From positions 10,099,463-10,163,462 of the forward strand of contig CM055896.1 in the NCBI GenBank assembly GCA_029582155.1: a stretch of DNA of 64,000 nt, given 5' to 3'. Made by a program: the position numbers and the translations under genes. Of this stretch, positions 34,630 to 46,181 are shown one piece after another (position 1 is the stretch's first letter; every line of letters starts with the position of its first letter). This DNA is from Panopea generosa. Its lineage: Eukaryota; Mollusca; Bivalvia; Adapedonta; Hiatellidae. The notes below the pieces were generated by a model. The model saw nothing but the letters and a program-made list of their open reading frames with translations, searched no databases and had not been told where the DNA came from.

Positions 34630-35170
34630 GATGCGTTTTGTACATAAACAACATAATGTTACAGATATATATTTAGCACAGAAACAACATTATGTTATAG
34701 TTACATTAACATTTAGCACATAAATAACATAACGTTACAGGTACATTAACATTTAGCACATAAGTAACATAATGTTACAGTTACATTAACATTTAGCACA
34801 TAAACAACATAATGTTACAGTTACATTAACATTAAGCACATACACAACATACTGTTACAGCAACATAAACATTAAGCACATATACAACATAATGTAAAAG
34901 ATACTTTTAGCCCATAAACAACATAATGTTACAGTTACATTAACATTTAGCACCTAAACAACATAATGTAACAGATACATTTAGCACATAACAACATAAT
35001 GTCACAGTAACATTTAGCTCATAAACAACATAATGTTACAATTACATTAACATTTAGCACATAAATAACATAATGTAACAGATACATTAAGCAAATAAAC
35101 AACATAATGTTACAGCTACATTTAGCACATTAACAACATAATGCTACAGCTACATTTAGCACATAAACAA
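34630..35170. repeat. 40-bp tandem array (CATAAACAACATAATGTTAC)
   Basis: The full unit is CATAAACAACATAATGTTAC plus AGTTACATTAACATTTAGCA. About a dozen units occur, several shortened to about 30 bp by loss of the TTACATTAAC portion. Confidence 0.95.
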
Positions 35171-35174
35171 AGTC

Positions 35175-35475
35175 TAAAAGTGTATGTAAGTTTTAGTCGT
35201 AGTTTAAATGAGCATTGATCAAACTTGCCACCTGTCCCTTAAGGGCACTAGTACTCATCATCAGACGTGTATACATGATTACAGACTGACATGGACACAG
35301 TCATGTTATTGTATCTAGGCTGAAACCTTGTTCCTGGTTTCACTTGGGATACCGAGATCTTGTGAAATTGATCCAAGGTTTCACCCACTTTAATTGTTGC
35401 GCTGATCATTTCGTAATCGTTGTGAGGTTTTGTCCTAAGTGTCGTATTATTTTTATTTTCCTAAAGCTGCATCAC
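35175..35475. other. Intergenic DNA, nothing recognised
   Basis: No feature was recognised. Confidence 0.35.
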
Positions 35476-35479
35476 CTAT

Positions 35480-35715
35480 AACTTTATGTTCAGTAAATGA
35501 CGGAAAGTTTATTGAATCATTAAGAGGAAGGACCCATTCGAAGAAATTGGTTTATTCTGTCCTTGTAGTTTATCTTATTTATGAGAAATTCGTTCATACA
35601 AAGGTCGGCAATAACCGTTTTATTCGTCGATGTTTTAGCGTAACCCTATACTGACCAATGAGTGACTTTACCGCGGGACGCGATTTAATAGGTATTTGGT
35701 CAATAAAATTAAATC
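35480..35715 (-). repeat. Dispersed repeat H, copy 2, with protein-like segment
   Basis: The minus strand encodes, apart from one in-frame stop, FFEWVLPLNDSINFPSFTEH and then KVIGDAAL. This is the least disturbed copy of the shared peptide. The copy extends on the plus strand through CCGTTTTATTCGTCGATGTT, ACTGACCAATGAGT and TTTGGTCAATAAAATTAA, also found at 28680-28790. Confidence 0.65.
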
Positions 35716-35719
35716 ATTT

Positions 35720-36305
35720 TACACTACAGAAACAAAATACAAAATAAGTTATGAACAGAGTATTCATAATATATTATGTTTTATATAAATATAAAGCTTA
35801 CTGCGAATAAAAAATATCCGCTTATATAGGTGAGGTCTCGTTAATTCTCGTGTTTTCTATGCGAAAATGCGAGTTTGTTTTGGCAAAACATGCGTTGTCC
35901 CCTTGAATGTTAATGATTTGACAGAACTATTTTTCCCATTTCAAATTACCTGCACATTCAGTTCAAAATGGCTGAAATCAGAAAATACGCATACATGTGG
36001 CTTCCATTACTATTCTCTACAATTGTTACCAAAATTTTACTCAGTATAAAGTGAAATATGAAAATAACTTGAGTGACTTAGCAATCAAATAAAGGACTGT
36101 ATTTATTATTTTACATTCAATATCCAATATTTCGGCCCAATTGGTCTTTATTCAATGTTGGACCACAGGTTAGATTGTCGATTAAAATAGTCCTGACATA
36201 AATGAAAATGATGAAAAATATTTATATGCCGGAATGTGACGTAAACACTGTTTTTTGAGTGTCGTATTGAGAAGATGTGTTCCACTGCGGGGATATGTCA
36301 ATTAG
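35720..36305. other. Intergenic DNA, nothing recognised
   Basis: No feature was recognised. Confidence 0.35.
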
Positions 36306-36309
36306 CTGG

Positions 36310-36605
36310 TATAGGCATAGTACCACCATTGGAAAAAGGAAGTGGTTCAATGGCGGTTATAAATAACCCTTGTTACTTCTTCTTTAGAAATGCATTTTCC
36401 TTACTTTAATGCTCTTTTTTTAATGGCATTATTGATGTATTTGAACATTTTATAAGCACTTGACATGTTTGAATTGTAAATTTAGAAGAAAAAAAAATAT
36501 GATGCTTGGAAATTAGGGTATGACTACATGATTTCTGAAGTCTACTTTCACTTTGTCGACAGGGTGCACACTGAGCAGAAAAAAAATCTAATATGACACA
36601 TGGCC
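36310..36605 (-). repeat. Dispersed repeat C, copy 3 (inverted)
   Basis: The plus strand shows the reverse complements of copy 1 landmarks in inverted order: TAGTACCACCATTGG, AATGGCGGTTATAAATAA, TGCATTTTCCTTA, TGCTTGGAAATTAGGGTATG, TTCTGAAGTCTACTTTC and TGCACACTGAGCAGAAAAAA. It is as long as copy 1, so the repeat unit is at least 290 bp. Confidence 0.8.
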
Positions 36606-36609
36606 ACTT

Positions 36610-37380
36610 CTTTAATAATCTAATGTACTTTTACTTTAAAGGGAGAAAAACGCTAAAATGTATTAGAAAATAAAATTATATTTAAAATGTATAAACAACA
36701 TCGCATAAGAATTAATAAATAAAATCTGAATGGTTTGGTATGTCAAATTCACACAAACGTGCCAAAATCGATATCTAAATTGGAGCGGTATCATAAATAG
36801 ACAGCTCTTAGAAACTTCTTGACTACCTTCACATTGTCATTCGGACTATTTCTAAGATGAAACAGTTTTTACTACATGTAAGTTGTATATCGGATCGATC
36901 TGATATCAAAATGAAATCACGTGACTCATATTATAAATCCCAAATTATAATACTATTTTGGCATGTTTAAACAAAACGGCGTCAGTGGGTATATATAGGC
37001 ATGATATATTGAGAAAAAAAATGTTTCAGCCTATTTTAAAATTTTGAAAAATATTTATATATACTTCCTTTAACACCGATTGAACGAAACATCTACGATA
37101 ATTTCCGGGGCAATCCCAATTACCTTCCCGCTAACAGGGTAATTGCACCAAAACAACAACCAGAGAAAACCAAACGACAATCAAGACGATAAACATTACC
37201 AGGATTGCTAGATCCCGCTAGTATAATATTATGTAAATGATCTCTATGCGACAAATACAACGACCCAAACAGGTTTCCATACATATATGTTGTTCGTCGC
37301 TGTATGGTCTTAAGCGTCTCTTTCAATCATTTTTTCAGTCATATCGCGACTTTGTCTACATGAGGCAGTTTTCTGAGCGC
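36610..37380. other. Intergenic DNA, nothing recognised
   Basis: No feature was recognised. Confidence 0.35.
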
Positions 37381-37384
37381 TATT

Positions 37385-37585
37385 ACACTGGAGTATCATG
37401 CCGCATACATACGGTATGACACCCCACCCAGTCACATTATACTGACACCAGGCCGACCAAACCTAGAACTGTCCTCTTAATGCTAGTAGCAGTTTAAAGT
37501 ATTTGGTAGGACCTGGTTGTGGATCGAACCGACAACCTTCCCTATGCGAAGCGGACTCTTTGCCACTAGACCACGCCGCTTTAAT
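37385..37585 (-). mobile_element. SINE-A, antisense copy
   Basis: On the minus strand the head begins GCGGCGTGGTCTAGTGGCAA and has B-box GTTCGATCC (about 37522-37530). The body matches 6540-6775 (plus-strand AGTCACATTATACTGACACC and CCTAGAACTGTCCTCTTAAT). Confidence 0.85.
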
Positions 37586-37589
37586 TGTA

Positions 37590-38078
37590 CTCTTGAATAT
37601 TAAAAGTTGGTTTGGTTTAAACTTATTCGATTCATTTCATTACTGGTTGTGAATGTACAATACAATACTAAGACTAGAACGAAGGACACATATTATCGTG
37701 TTCTTTGTCTTATCATGAGTAACGTTTTATACCATGGCAGACGTTGTATGGGTAATGTTTAACGACAAAAAAGATTCAAAATAATTCTAATCGAAACGAC
37801 TAATAAATCATTGCATACAAACATAGACCGGTTACATCGTCATTATATAAATCATTCGGAACTCCTCGGGCACTGCTCGCAATTTTTTGATTCGGAGATT
37901 GAGCGATCTGTTCCGAATGTCTATACATAGACCCGACGGAACAATTACTGCGGTAAAGATTTGATTTGGTAATGAACTGAATTTATCATATTGTCTAGTC
38001 GTGGAGTATTGTGATTGTCATCTGCAGCAGTCTATGTTTAAGTATGAATTGTATTTGCTAAACGTCTGTGCAGCTTGA
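37590..38078. other. Intergenic DNA, nothing recognised
   Basis: No feature was recognised. Confidence 0.35.
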
Positions 38079-38081
38079 CTG

Positions 38082-38270
38082 TTTTTTCCGCTTGGCACTT
38101 TTTATCCGACGAAAAATTAGAAATACATCGACTTTTGTTGGCACGACGCCTTTTGTCCGCAGACAATTCAGAACAACGAAGACTTATATCCGCATGCGGG
38201 CAAAGGCCGACGTAATTATGATTTTTGTGAACAAAATGCGTTGCGGACAAAAAGTTCCAAACGGACGAAA
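38082..38270. mobile_element. MITE-like element with about 30-bp inverted ends
   Basis: Left end 38082-38111 contains TTCCGCTTGGCACTTTTTAT. Right end 38239-38270 in reverse complement contains GTCCGTTTGGAACTTTTTGT. The ends match at roughly four of five positions. The interior repeats GTCCG/CGGAC-like words. The open frame across it (38068-38316) is likely incidental. Confidence 0.6.
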
Positions 38271-38514
38271 AGTACCGTCATGTAATTTCATATCTCATAA
38301 ATGTTCGACAAAATAAAATGAGTTGCATTAATGAATGTACTTGATAAACAACGTGTTTCACTTGATAACATCGATGCACCGGTAAACATGATAATTATAT
38401 TCTTTTATTCAGAAATGTCAATAGAACATTACACCTAATGGAATACGTACTTCGGTACAACAGATGGCTTAGTAAGTACATGTCAAGTGTGTATAAGCAA
38501 ACTACAACGCACTT

Positions 38515-38545
38515 GCGCACACGCGCGCACGCACGCGCACATTAT
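38515..38545. repeat. (CGCA)n microsatellite
   Basis: Alternating CGCAC/GCGCA units at the 3' edge of a LINE copy. Confidence 0.85.
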
Positions 38546-38574
38546 TATTGCACATTTCATACTATATCATGTTT

Positions 38575-39410
38575 CAAGTTTTATTAGCAAACCGGAAACA
38601 AAATGCCTTTGGCCATTTACAAATTAGTATTACGTGAGATAAGGCAAAGACATCAATAAATACAAAACTACAAATTGATACTCATTAAGTATATGAACAA
38701 TATAAACAACAAACATATCATTCCTTTTATAATAAAGTAATTAAATCATTCAAAATAGCTTTATGAATATCGAAGTCTTCTTTTATAAATTTGGAGACTT
38801 TATACAACAAATGTTTATTCTTGGAGGCCGTCATAGAATTAAATTTATTTAATTAGGGTCACGCTTGATGGCCTAAATATTTATTTCGCATATCAGCATA
38901 CTTAGGACAATATAATAGGAAGTGATATTCCGTTTCGACTACATTTTTAGTACAAAATTTACAAAATCTACTTGAACTGTCAATAATATTATATGTATCC
39001 GTTTCCGTTTCAAGCGTGTGTGAACTTAATCTTAAACTAGAAAATAACTTTTTTAAACTTTGTTCATTTTATCTAAATACAATGTTGTTGTTTTTTAAAT
39101 AAAGATCAATAATTCGTATTACCGTTAAAATCGTTAATCACGTTTGAAAACCCTAGACTATCAATACTATAACTTATACGGTTAGCCTAACAAATACCGT
39201 TTACACTGTTAAGAATGTCAATATACATTTTATATATAAGTAAGTTAACATCATTCTTTACTTTCAACCAGAATTTTAATGACTTATCTTTAGCAATTAC
39301 AAATAATGGAAACCTTCCTAACTCAACGTAAAAAGAAAAAATGAGAGTTTGTTTACGTACGCCAAGAATAATATTATACAGGCAAACCTGATTTAAGCAG
39401 CCAGTCATGG
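38575..39410 (-). mobile_element. Non-LTR retrotransposon, ORF2 C-terminus and 3' UTR
   Basis: On the minus strand, 39187-39408 reads LGVRKQT.. and VELGRFPLFVIAKDKSLKFW, the conserved block just after the reverse transcriptase. After a gap and frameshifts, about 38900-39050 reads CKFCTKNVVETEYHFLLYC PKY (C-x2-C...H-x4-C), the C-terminal zinc-knuckle-like cluster. The 3' UTR ends near GCTAATAAAACTTGAAAC at about 38575. It is 5' truncated and inactive. Confidence 0.87.
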
Positions 39411-39552
39411 GAAGGAGTAAAAGTGGCCTTTAAGACAGGTTATTGCTTAAGACAGATTGTTGGTGAATTTGATATGAAAGGATAGCAAATGTGGCTGCTT
39501 AAGACAAATGGCTGCTTAATAGAGGTGGCCGCTTGCACAGGTTTTACTGTAC
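39375..39552. mobile_element. MITE family D, full-length-like copy
   Basis: The left end is TATACAGGCAAACCTGATTT and the right end in reverse complement is TACAGTAAAACCTGTGCAAG, giving inverted ends with CA.GYAAACCTG. Interior words GCAGCCAGTCA, TTTAAGACAGGTTATTGCTT, ATAGCAAATGTGGCTGC and CTTAATAGAGGTGGCC match 16863-17041. It lies at the 5' edge of the LINE fragment. Confidence 0.82.
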
Positions 39553-39559
39553 TTGCAGA

Positions 39560-42440
39560 ATTTAATATGAAGTTTGTTTAATTCTTTACAGTGATAGACA
39601 CCCCAGGGTCCGAGGTTATATAACTTTGTTCTAGGTTCAACTGAAGATTGCATGCTCAACTCAAAAACTATTGGACGCATTATAAAAAAATAAATGTAAA
39701 TTTCTGTAACTTTTTACAGTAACTACATATTTGCATTTACACTTCAATTTGAGGCCGAATTAAGTGTGTGGGCTTTAATTTGGGGTTTTATAAAAAAAAT
39801 CCTGGAAGTTGGGGTTGAGTGCGAATTTTAGTTGGGCATGAAAAACATTTTATTACCTTGGGGGACAGATCTCCGATTCATACTGTAAATTTGGTACGAC
39901 CATAGAGTAAATAAGTGACAATATTGTTTTAATATCGAGTGGTACTCTGTCAATACAGATGATAAACTATGATACATGTGGGACTATTTCAGACATTTCA
40001 CTGGAGTATCGAGAGAAGTTACCCCCCTTGATATCGACCGTTTTTATCCTCTTACCTGGCTAAACCGTGATATTTGGTTTACATAGAAACATATAGGAGA
40101 AATTTAATTTTATCGTTATAACTGTTTCAATATTAAATTGCCAACCTATTACAACGTCATTTAGTTAAAAATATAACCTTTATTATGATAAAATAAAAAT
40201 TAAAATATGTTTACGTTTTCTTGCTTCCTTTTTTAGCTTTATAACAGCATATATGGTCCTTATATGTTCTATATAAAAATTACTCAAAACACGTTTTCGG
40301 TAATTTTTAAGGTCTTATAAACCTTAGTTGTGATTATTTGCCAACCTATTACAACGTATACGTTTATTGCAAATAAAATTCTCTTTACGATGATATATAG
40401 ATATAAAAAATATGATAATTGCATATTGCTTCCATTTTGATTTAAAAATGAAATAAAATGTAATTCGGATTTATTTTCTGTGTGCCTAATGAACAGCGTA
40501 TTATTGTACCCAATTAAATACAGTATGTATGTCGCTATATCAGCCGGCTATATGCAATGCAGATGTTTTTCAGCCCGAAATGTTTATAAACACATGGTGA
40601 TATTGCAAGTTATGTGTAGTTTAACGTGTGTGTGTTTATTATGTATTTTATTTATAGTCTAAAGCATAGATTTTTTTTTTTAATTCCATATTTTAACTAA
40701 AGAACCTTTAAAAAGCTTCAAATTCAAGTACATTTCTTTTGTTATCTAAAACATTATTTAATGGTTTGTTTTTTTTTTCGCACAAATTTATGTTTTAATG
40801 TCTTTGTTATGAAATAATTCAGTGGACATAGAAAGAAAATTGATTAAAGAGTATGTATAATTGGAATACTCAATTTATTTATATCACTTGATTCTTAAAT
40901 ATCAAAACCAGTGATTAGATAACAATAATACATTACGCGAGGCATGTTAATTGAATAAAGAGATTTAATCATGTAATTGGTTGATAATAATGTTAGTACA
41001 GCATAATTAGCATATCGTCCTTTTGAATTACTCAATTAAAAAACCACAAAATCTCCACATATATGAACATATTGCTATTCAGTTCTCAAATGATCTGATC
41101 AAAAACGATAATCGTTATTTTAAAGATATTTTTAAATATGTGCAAAAGTGCTCTTTTTCTTCTTCATCTTTTTAATTAAAAACTTAGTTTATTGCAGATT
41201 TTAGTATAAAGATTAGCAGTATTTCACATGGAGCTTTATCATGTCAAAAAATGTGCTTTGTATTGATATTCATAATTTATGTTTTAGAATGTCTCTTACA
41301 ATTCTTTTAGAATGGCTATGTACAAGTTTAAACATTCATGTATAATTTATGTTTTGTTATATGTGTAGATGAGACGAAGAGAAAGATAATACCTACGAAA
41401 TGAATGGTGTTTTGTGGCACGAAAATAAAATTATTCAATTATTTAAAGAAATATAATGGTACTGAGATTACTTCCTAAAGTTTGATAATCCGAAACAGAG
41501 ACGTCATCGCATAGATATCGTGTAATTAACTTTTAAAACAAGTTAGTTAAGATTATCCAATATCAAATGTTTATAAATATTACAGATTTTTTAATTTTAA
41601 AGTTTTCCTAAGATCAGTGAAATAATATTCAAATCTAATAATCCTTGTACAAAATAACAGAGCACCCCCTCAATGTAATTGAGTAATTTTATTTCAACAC
41701 AAGTTTGTTGTTCAGCTTTTTAAAATTAGCTATTCGATTTAACATCGATATTCAGATAAATTGATAATAAATTCAAATTTTATAAACAGGTAATAATTCT
41801 TTAAACAACTTATTTTTTATTTAACTTCGTACATGTATAATCACCTTTCGTAAGTTACTTATTCAAATGATTATGACAACATCCATAAATGACTAACTGG
41901 CTCAAAATGCAAATCTCTACAATAACATAATTGACTTGTTTACAGGTAGAGACAACCATTATCACCAACATTAACCTTGTACTTTACTGCAGTTAGGGAA
42001 GCCTTGATATTGATATGAGTGATTTTGCATATTGTATTGTTAAATATCTATTTTAAATCATATCGCGTGTTTCAATAAGTACTAACATGACATGACCTAT
42101 AAGATATATTTTGTGAATGTTTTAGTGTTTATTTTGTTAAACATGAAACGCTAGAAGGAATATAAAGCTTTATATAATCGCGGTATTACTAATCAAAGTA
42201 AAGAGGTTTGTAAAACTGCTGCGTAATACATCAGCTAGTCACATTTATTAGCTTACTAAAATACGCTGCAATTTTCACTTAAAACTATTTCTGAAAAATA
42301 TATATACTTATTATGTAAAATTACATTACCATAGCATATGTTACGACTGTTTTTGTTCCTGTGTTGAAAAAAAGTGCATAACTCTTGTAAATGGTTGAAT
42401 GAAATCGGAATGATAGAACTTATTCCAAGTATATAAAGGT
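39560..42440. other. AT-rich intergenic DNA with a repeat B fragment
   Basis: A partial copy of repeat B is at 39960-40025. A 23-bp direct repeat around GCCAACCTATTACAACGT occurs at about 40139 and 40340. No gene was recognised; the open frame at 40480-40662 shows no family resemblance. Confidence 0.5.
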
Positions 42441-42445
42441 GAATA

Positions 42446-42679
42446 CAGTAGAACTTCGATGGATCGAACCCGACGGAACTGAACAAAATAGTTCGAACGA
42501 AGAGTGTCAAAATACAAGTAAATATGTTGGCTGTACCTAATTTCTAGTTCGACTCGGTGTTCCAGCTATCGGAGATAAAATAATATAATTTAAATAGTAT
42601 TTCGGCTGGGACCAGATAAGTGGTTCGAGGCATGTGTGGTGTTCCAGCCATCCGTGTTCGAGCCAACGAAGTTCTACTG
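42446..42679. mobile_element. MITE family G, TA-flanked, copy 2
   Basis: It runs from CAGTAGAACTTCGATGGATC to GAGCCAACGAAGTTCTACTG with TA on each side. The inverted ends share CAGTAGAACTTCG. It is 234 bp long, against 223 bp for the copy at 22614. Confidence 0.9.
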
Positions 42680-42911
42680 TATATCAAAGTGGTATGCGAA
42701 AAATATAAATATGTTGTTACAATATCATTGTATGATATTATAACACGAGGTACTTTAAAGAAGTTGTTAAAAATGGATTTTGGTCAAATGCCGTTTTAGG
42801 CTTTATTCAAAACGCATGCGCTAATATAAAGATGTCTTTTTCAAACAACCATAATAATTATATTTTAAAAAACAACAACATCAAGTTTAAAATATCATTT
42901 GAATATCATTG

Positions 42912-43015
42912 CACTTGTCCCGTTAACTCAGACAGTAATGCGTCCGACTATCGACCCTCGGGTCGTGAATTCGAATCCCCGACGGCACCAGGTTATGATT
43001 GATGATTGATTTACG
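42912..43015 (+). mobile_element. tRNA-derived SINE head (SINE-B related)
   Basis: GTCCCGTTAACTCAGACAGT followed by GGTCGTGAATTCGAATCCCC (B-box) forms a tRNA-like block. It resembles the SINE-B head at 58060-58135. The SINE-B body is missing; the block runs into ATTGATGATTGATT. Confidence 0.65.
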
Positions 43016-43082
43016 ACTTTATGTTTTACTGTCTTTCTGTCTCTTCAAATATAAGTTTATATAATCTAATAACCGTAATAAA

Positions 43083-43290
43083 TTCGTGTGGAGCGCGAGG
43101 TCCAGTGGTAGAGCACCGAACACATGATCGGAGGGTCGTGGGTTGGATCCTCCGCCAAGGCTATGTGTGGTGTCCTTGAGCAAGACACTTTTCCGCATAT
43201 GCTTATTACTGGTTCTAACCAGGAATACTTCGAGCGTGATTTACTTCAGTTGTATTAACTTGTTTCACAATCGAAGTAAAATAAATAAAT
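43083..43290 (+). mobile_element. SINE-C, best copy
   Basis: Head GCGCGAGGTCCAGTGGTAGA (A-box) and GGGTCGTGGGTTGGATCC (B-box). The central part is GTGTCCTTGAGCAAGACACT, a word typical of conserved central domains in metazoan SINEs. It is followed by ACTGGTTCTAACCAGGAA, and the 3' end is CACAATCGAAGTAAAATAAA with a (TAAA)n tail. Confidence 0.88.
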
Positions 43291-43534
43291 AAATAAATTT
43301 AAACTGAATTTATTAATAACAGTAACACAAAATAATCAATCTTTATCTGTTGACTGATAATAAGATAAACTTTATCAAAGTATATTGAAATTTGTAATTA
43401 AAATCATTAATCTATGTTATAATTTTGCACATTAAATTTAATCAAATGATTTTAGCGTTTATTAATAAGTAAAATTCATTAATTTCTTTTTTATACTACA
43501 CATCAAAAGCACCAAAACTTGCTTATCAAAACGA

Positions 43535-43730
43535 ATAGATATATCCCGAGGGCATATAACACTTCACGCCTACTTGATCTTAGTGTCAGAGCGGAACGAT
43601 ACCTGTATGTTTTATCACGGTCTAAGGTAAGTAATCGGAGTCATCTGCAATATCATCAAACTGCACAGGGGCAATTATCGGATAACTCTTGGGAAATGTC
43701 TAAAATAGTCCAGTATGATTTTAACGTTTA
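43535..43730 (-). repeat. Dispersed repeat B, copy 2 (inverted)
   Basis: Reverse complement of the 4795-4990 landmarks: CCCGAGGGCATATAACA, CAGAGCGGAACGATACCTGT, CTGCACAGGGGCAATTATCG and AAATGTCTAAAATAGTCCAG. The open frame across it is incidental. Confidence 0.75.
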
Positions 43731-43812
43731 AACAGAAAATGCTTAATTACCAGTGTAGATAAATTTAATACTTAACTACGTAAAATGGTCAACAATTTCA
43801 ATTTTCACTTCT

Positions 43813-44157
43813 TTGATTATCAAGAGTTGTCAGAAGACAACAAAGCTCGCCTGTGGGATGAAACTCACCACCCATGCAATGATTGAGATTGGAGACAAAC
43901 ACCAAAACTTAAACGCAACTAAACGCAAAAGTTTAACCCGGCGAGCTAAAATTCAAAATTATGGTTTTGCTTTCAGACACAAGTCTGGAAATTACTATAA
44001 ATTATATAGAGTTGATCATGGTGACCATTTGCAGCTGACACCAGACTGTATTGATTTGAACAATTGCACATCGCTTAGATCGGTATCAAATGCCTTTTCG
44101 TATTCGACAGAGTATAGAATAAAAACTGCATCAGTGGTGTATCTGACATCAAACTGA
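43813..44157 (+). CDS. Unrecognised 114-residue open frame
   Basis: The longest frame in this region that is not low-complexity or repeat-derived. It is rich in Lys, Arg, Asn and Ser, contains four Cys, has no signal peptide or membrane segment, and I recognise no domain. There is no clear splice or promoter context. It may be chance; it is listed because composition and length are better than most frames here. Confidence 0.2.
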   Translation: MIIKSCQKTTKLACGMKLTTHAMIEIGDKHQNLNATKRKSLTRRAKIQNYGFAFRHKSGNYYKLYRVDHGDHLQLTPDCIDLNNCTSLRSVSNAFSYSTEYRIKTASVVYLTSN

Positions 44158-44159
44158 CT

Positions 44160-44790
44160 ATCATTAAAACATAATCAGTTTCGCACCACTTATTAAGTAT
44201 ATTTGTTAAAGTTAGAACATACTTTAGCTGTCATGTTAACTAGTGTAATACCTGTATACTTAGAAGGTTTTACATACTACCCTTTTATGAATAGGAACAA
44301 TAAGTCCGTTTTATAATTATATAATCATGTTTCCTCCATTATCGGAGAGCAGCATACATAAAATTCTATAAAGAAATCCGCTACATTATTACAATAATGC
44401 GGACTTGAGTTCCTTTTTCGTAGAAGAAATAGTTTTATTTGTTTATTCTTAAATAACCTGCCTATCTAAATAGTGCTTATATTAATAAATCATAGAAATT
44501 AAAAAAAAAGTTCCAGATATATATAATGTAAAACGACAGGCATTACAAAGTCCGGTCTTTCATCTGTACAATACAATTTCACAAGCAAAAGCTTTAAATC
44601 GCCCAAATTTGATTTCTGGTGTTATGAATTGCAATTATTACGAATATGTAATTATTATGCTGCATACAATCATGACCGAAAATATCAATATCTGTAAATA
44701 TGAATGGTTTTCAAGAATGAATTCAATACATTTATACCAAATGTAATGATAAGTAATCGTGATCATATTAAAATATTGAAACTACATACA
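44160..44790. other. AT-rich intergenic DNA, nothing recognised
   Basis: No feature was recognised. Confidence 0.35.
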
Positions 44791-44794
44791 GTTA

Positions 44795-44801
44795 CTCATT
44801 G

Positions 44802-44868
<67 letters not shown>

Positions 44869-44882
44869 GATTGATTGATTGA
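44795..44882. repeat. (TTGA)n microsatellite, tail of a SINE-B copy
   Basis: About 20 TGAT units, directly adjoining the 3' end of the antisense SINE-B copy, so it represents that element's expanded tail. Confidence 0.92.
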
Positions 44883-45115
44883 ATAATAAGCGTCAATTTT
44901 ATGCCACCAAGGACTAAAATACGATCAGTTAACCATTTTTTCCTGGGACCCCGGAAGGATAACAATAACCTTAGGGCACCCCATCTCTGCAAGTAACTGA
45001 AAACTTTCCCACTTGAATCAGTGGTGAGAGACGAATGATTACGATGTGCAATGTCGTAAATCAATTATGACGAAGACTGGCTGAGCTGAGCTGGGCTAAT
45101 CGGGCCCAGCATAAA
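44883..45115 (-). mobile_element. SINE-B, antisense copy
   Basis: Plus-strand landmarks: AAGCGTCAATTTTATGCCAC, ACGATCAGTTAACC, TCTCTGCAAGTAACTGA, TTTCCCACTTGAATCAG and TGGTGAGAGACGAATG. The tRNA-like head at the right end is poorly preserved. Confidence 0.85.
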
Positions 45116-45118
45116 TAA

Positions 45119-45220
45119 ATGAACGAATGAACGAATGAACGAATGAATGAATGAATGAATGAATGAATGAATGAATGAATGAATGAATGAATGAATGAAT
45201 GAATGAATGAATGAATGTTC
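45119..45220. repeat. (GAAT)n microsatellite
   Basis: About 24 GAAT units, adjoining the start of a repeat E fragment that in other copies also begins with GAATGAAT. Confidence 0.95.
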
Positions 45221-45224
45221 ATTC

Positions 45225-45300
45225 GTTCATTAATTAATGAAAAGTGTTTTACGGCACATCAACACACTAATAGGTAATTTTGTGCGCGCAAAGATTTATG
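45225..45300 (+). repeat. Dispersed repeat E, start fragment
   Basis: AAAAGTGTTTTACGGCACAT, CAACACACTAATAGGTAATT; a diverged copy of the first 60 bp of repeat E. Confidence 0.55.
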
Positions 45301-45859
45301 ATTTTGATTCAGGACCTTGATTTGTAAAGAATAAGACACATGTGATCTTTTTGGCACTGGTGGCTCATTGACCTACCAAACCGATTTTTTAAAGAGGGTC
45401 GGGTTTTGATAAACAATGTGTTATTATTTATTATTCTGGTCGAGTCGTGTTGTAAAGTAATCAAGTTCGATGCCGTAGTCACTTTTTCGGCAAAAGATTG
45501 AATTATTCTCTGATTGAACAAGTTATTTGTAATAGTAAGGGTGGCTTTCTGAGAAAAATAAAGGTTTAAAATTGGTACACAATATCGACGAGTTTGTTGT
45601 AAACTTTGGGATGAATTCAGACTTCACAACCCTCTTCGGTAAAACGTATGGGTCACTATAAAATGTATATTTTACATTAAAACCATATCTACCTACCATA
45701 AATATCCAAAGATAGTTGTTTACACGATTTTAATCTTCTCTTTCTCTTTATATTATTTTCTTTTATGGAAAATGAATACATGTTCATGTAAATAGACAAT
45801 ATTAATAAGTTAAGTCTTTTTATTGACAGAAGTCGTCTTAAAATGGCAAATATAGACTT

Positions 45860-46015
45860 ATTTATTTTACTTTGATTGAGAAACAACTGCTTACAACAGA
45901 TCATGCTCGAAAAATTCTTGCATAGATCCAGTACTAAGCTTATACGGATAAAGTGTCTTGCTTAAGGACACAACAGACCCAACTCTGTATTGTACGGAAG
46001 TCCCCATAATGGCCA
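45860..46015 (-). mobile_element. SINE-C, antisense copy
   Basis: On the minus strand: TGTGTCCTTAAGCAAGACAC, TATGCTT-like TATAAGCTTAGTACTGG, then TTTTTCGAGCATGATCTG and CTCAATCAAAGTAAAATAAA. The order matches the best copy at 43083-43290. Confidence 0.8.
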
Positions 46016-46181
46016 GATTCATAACTCGCATAACAACAAACAGGACAGTACAAGAATAAACAACATGTACATGTCGTTTCAAAGACAATTTCGATCCATC
46101 ATTAAAATTGTGTTTTCAACAAGCTTGCAACTAGGTTGCACGTTTGTGTGTAGTTTTCGTGCTCGGCCATTCGCTTTTGTT

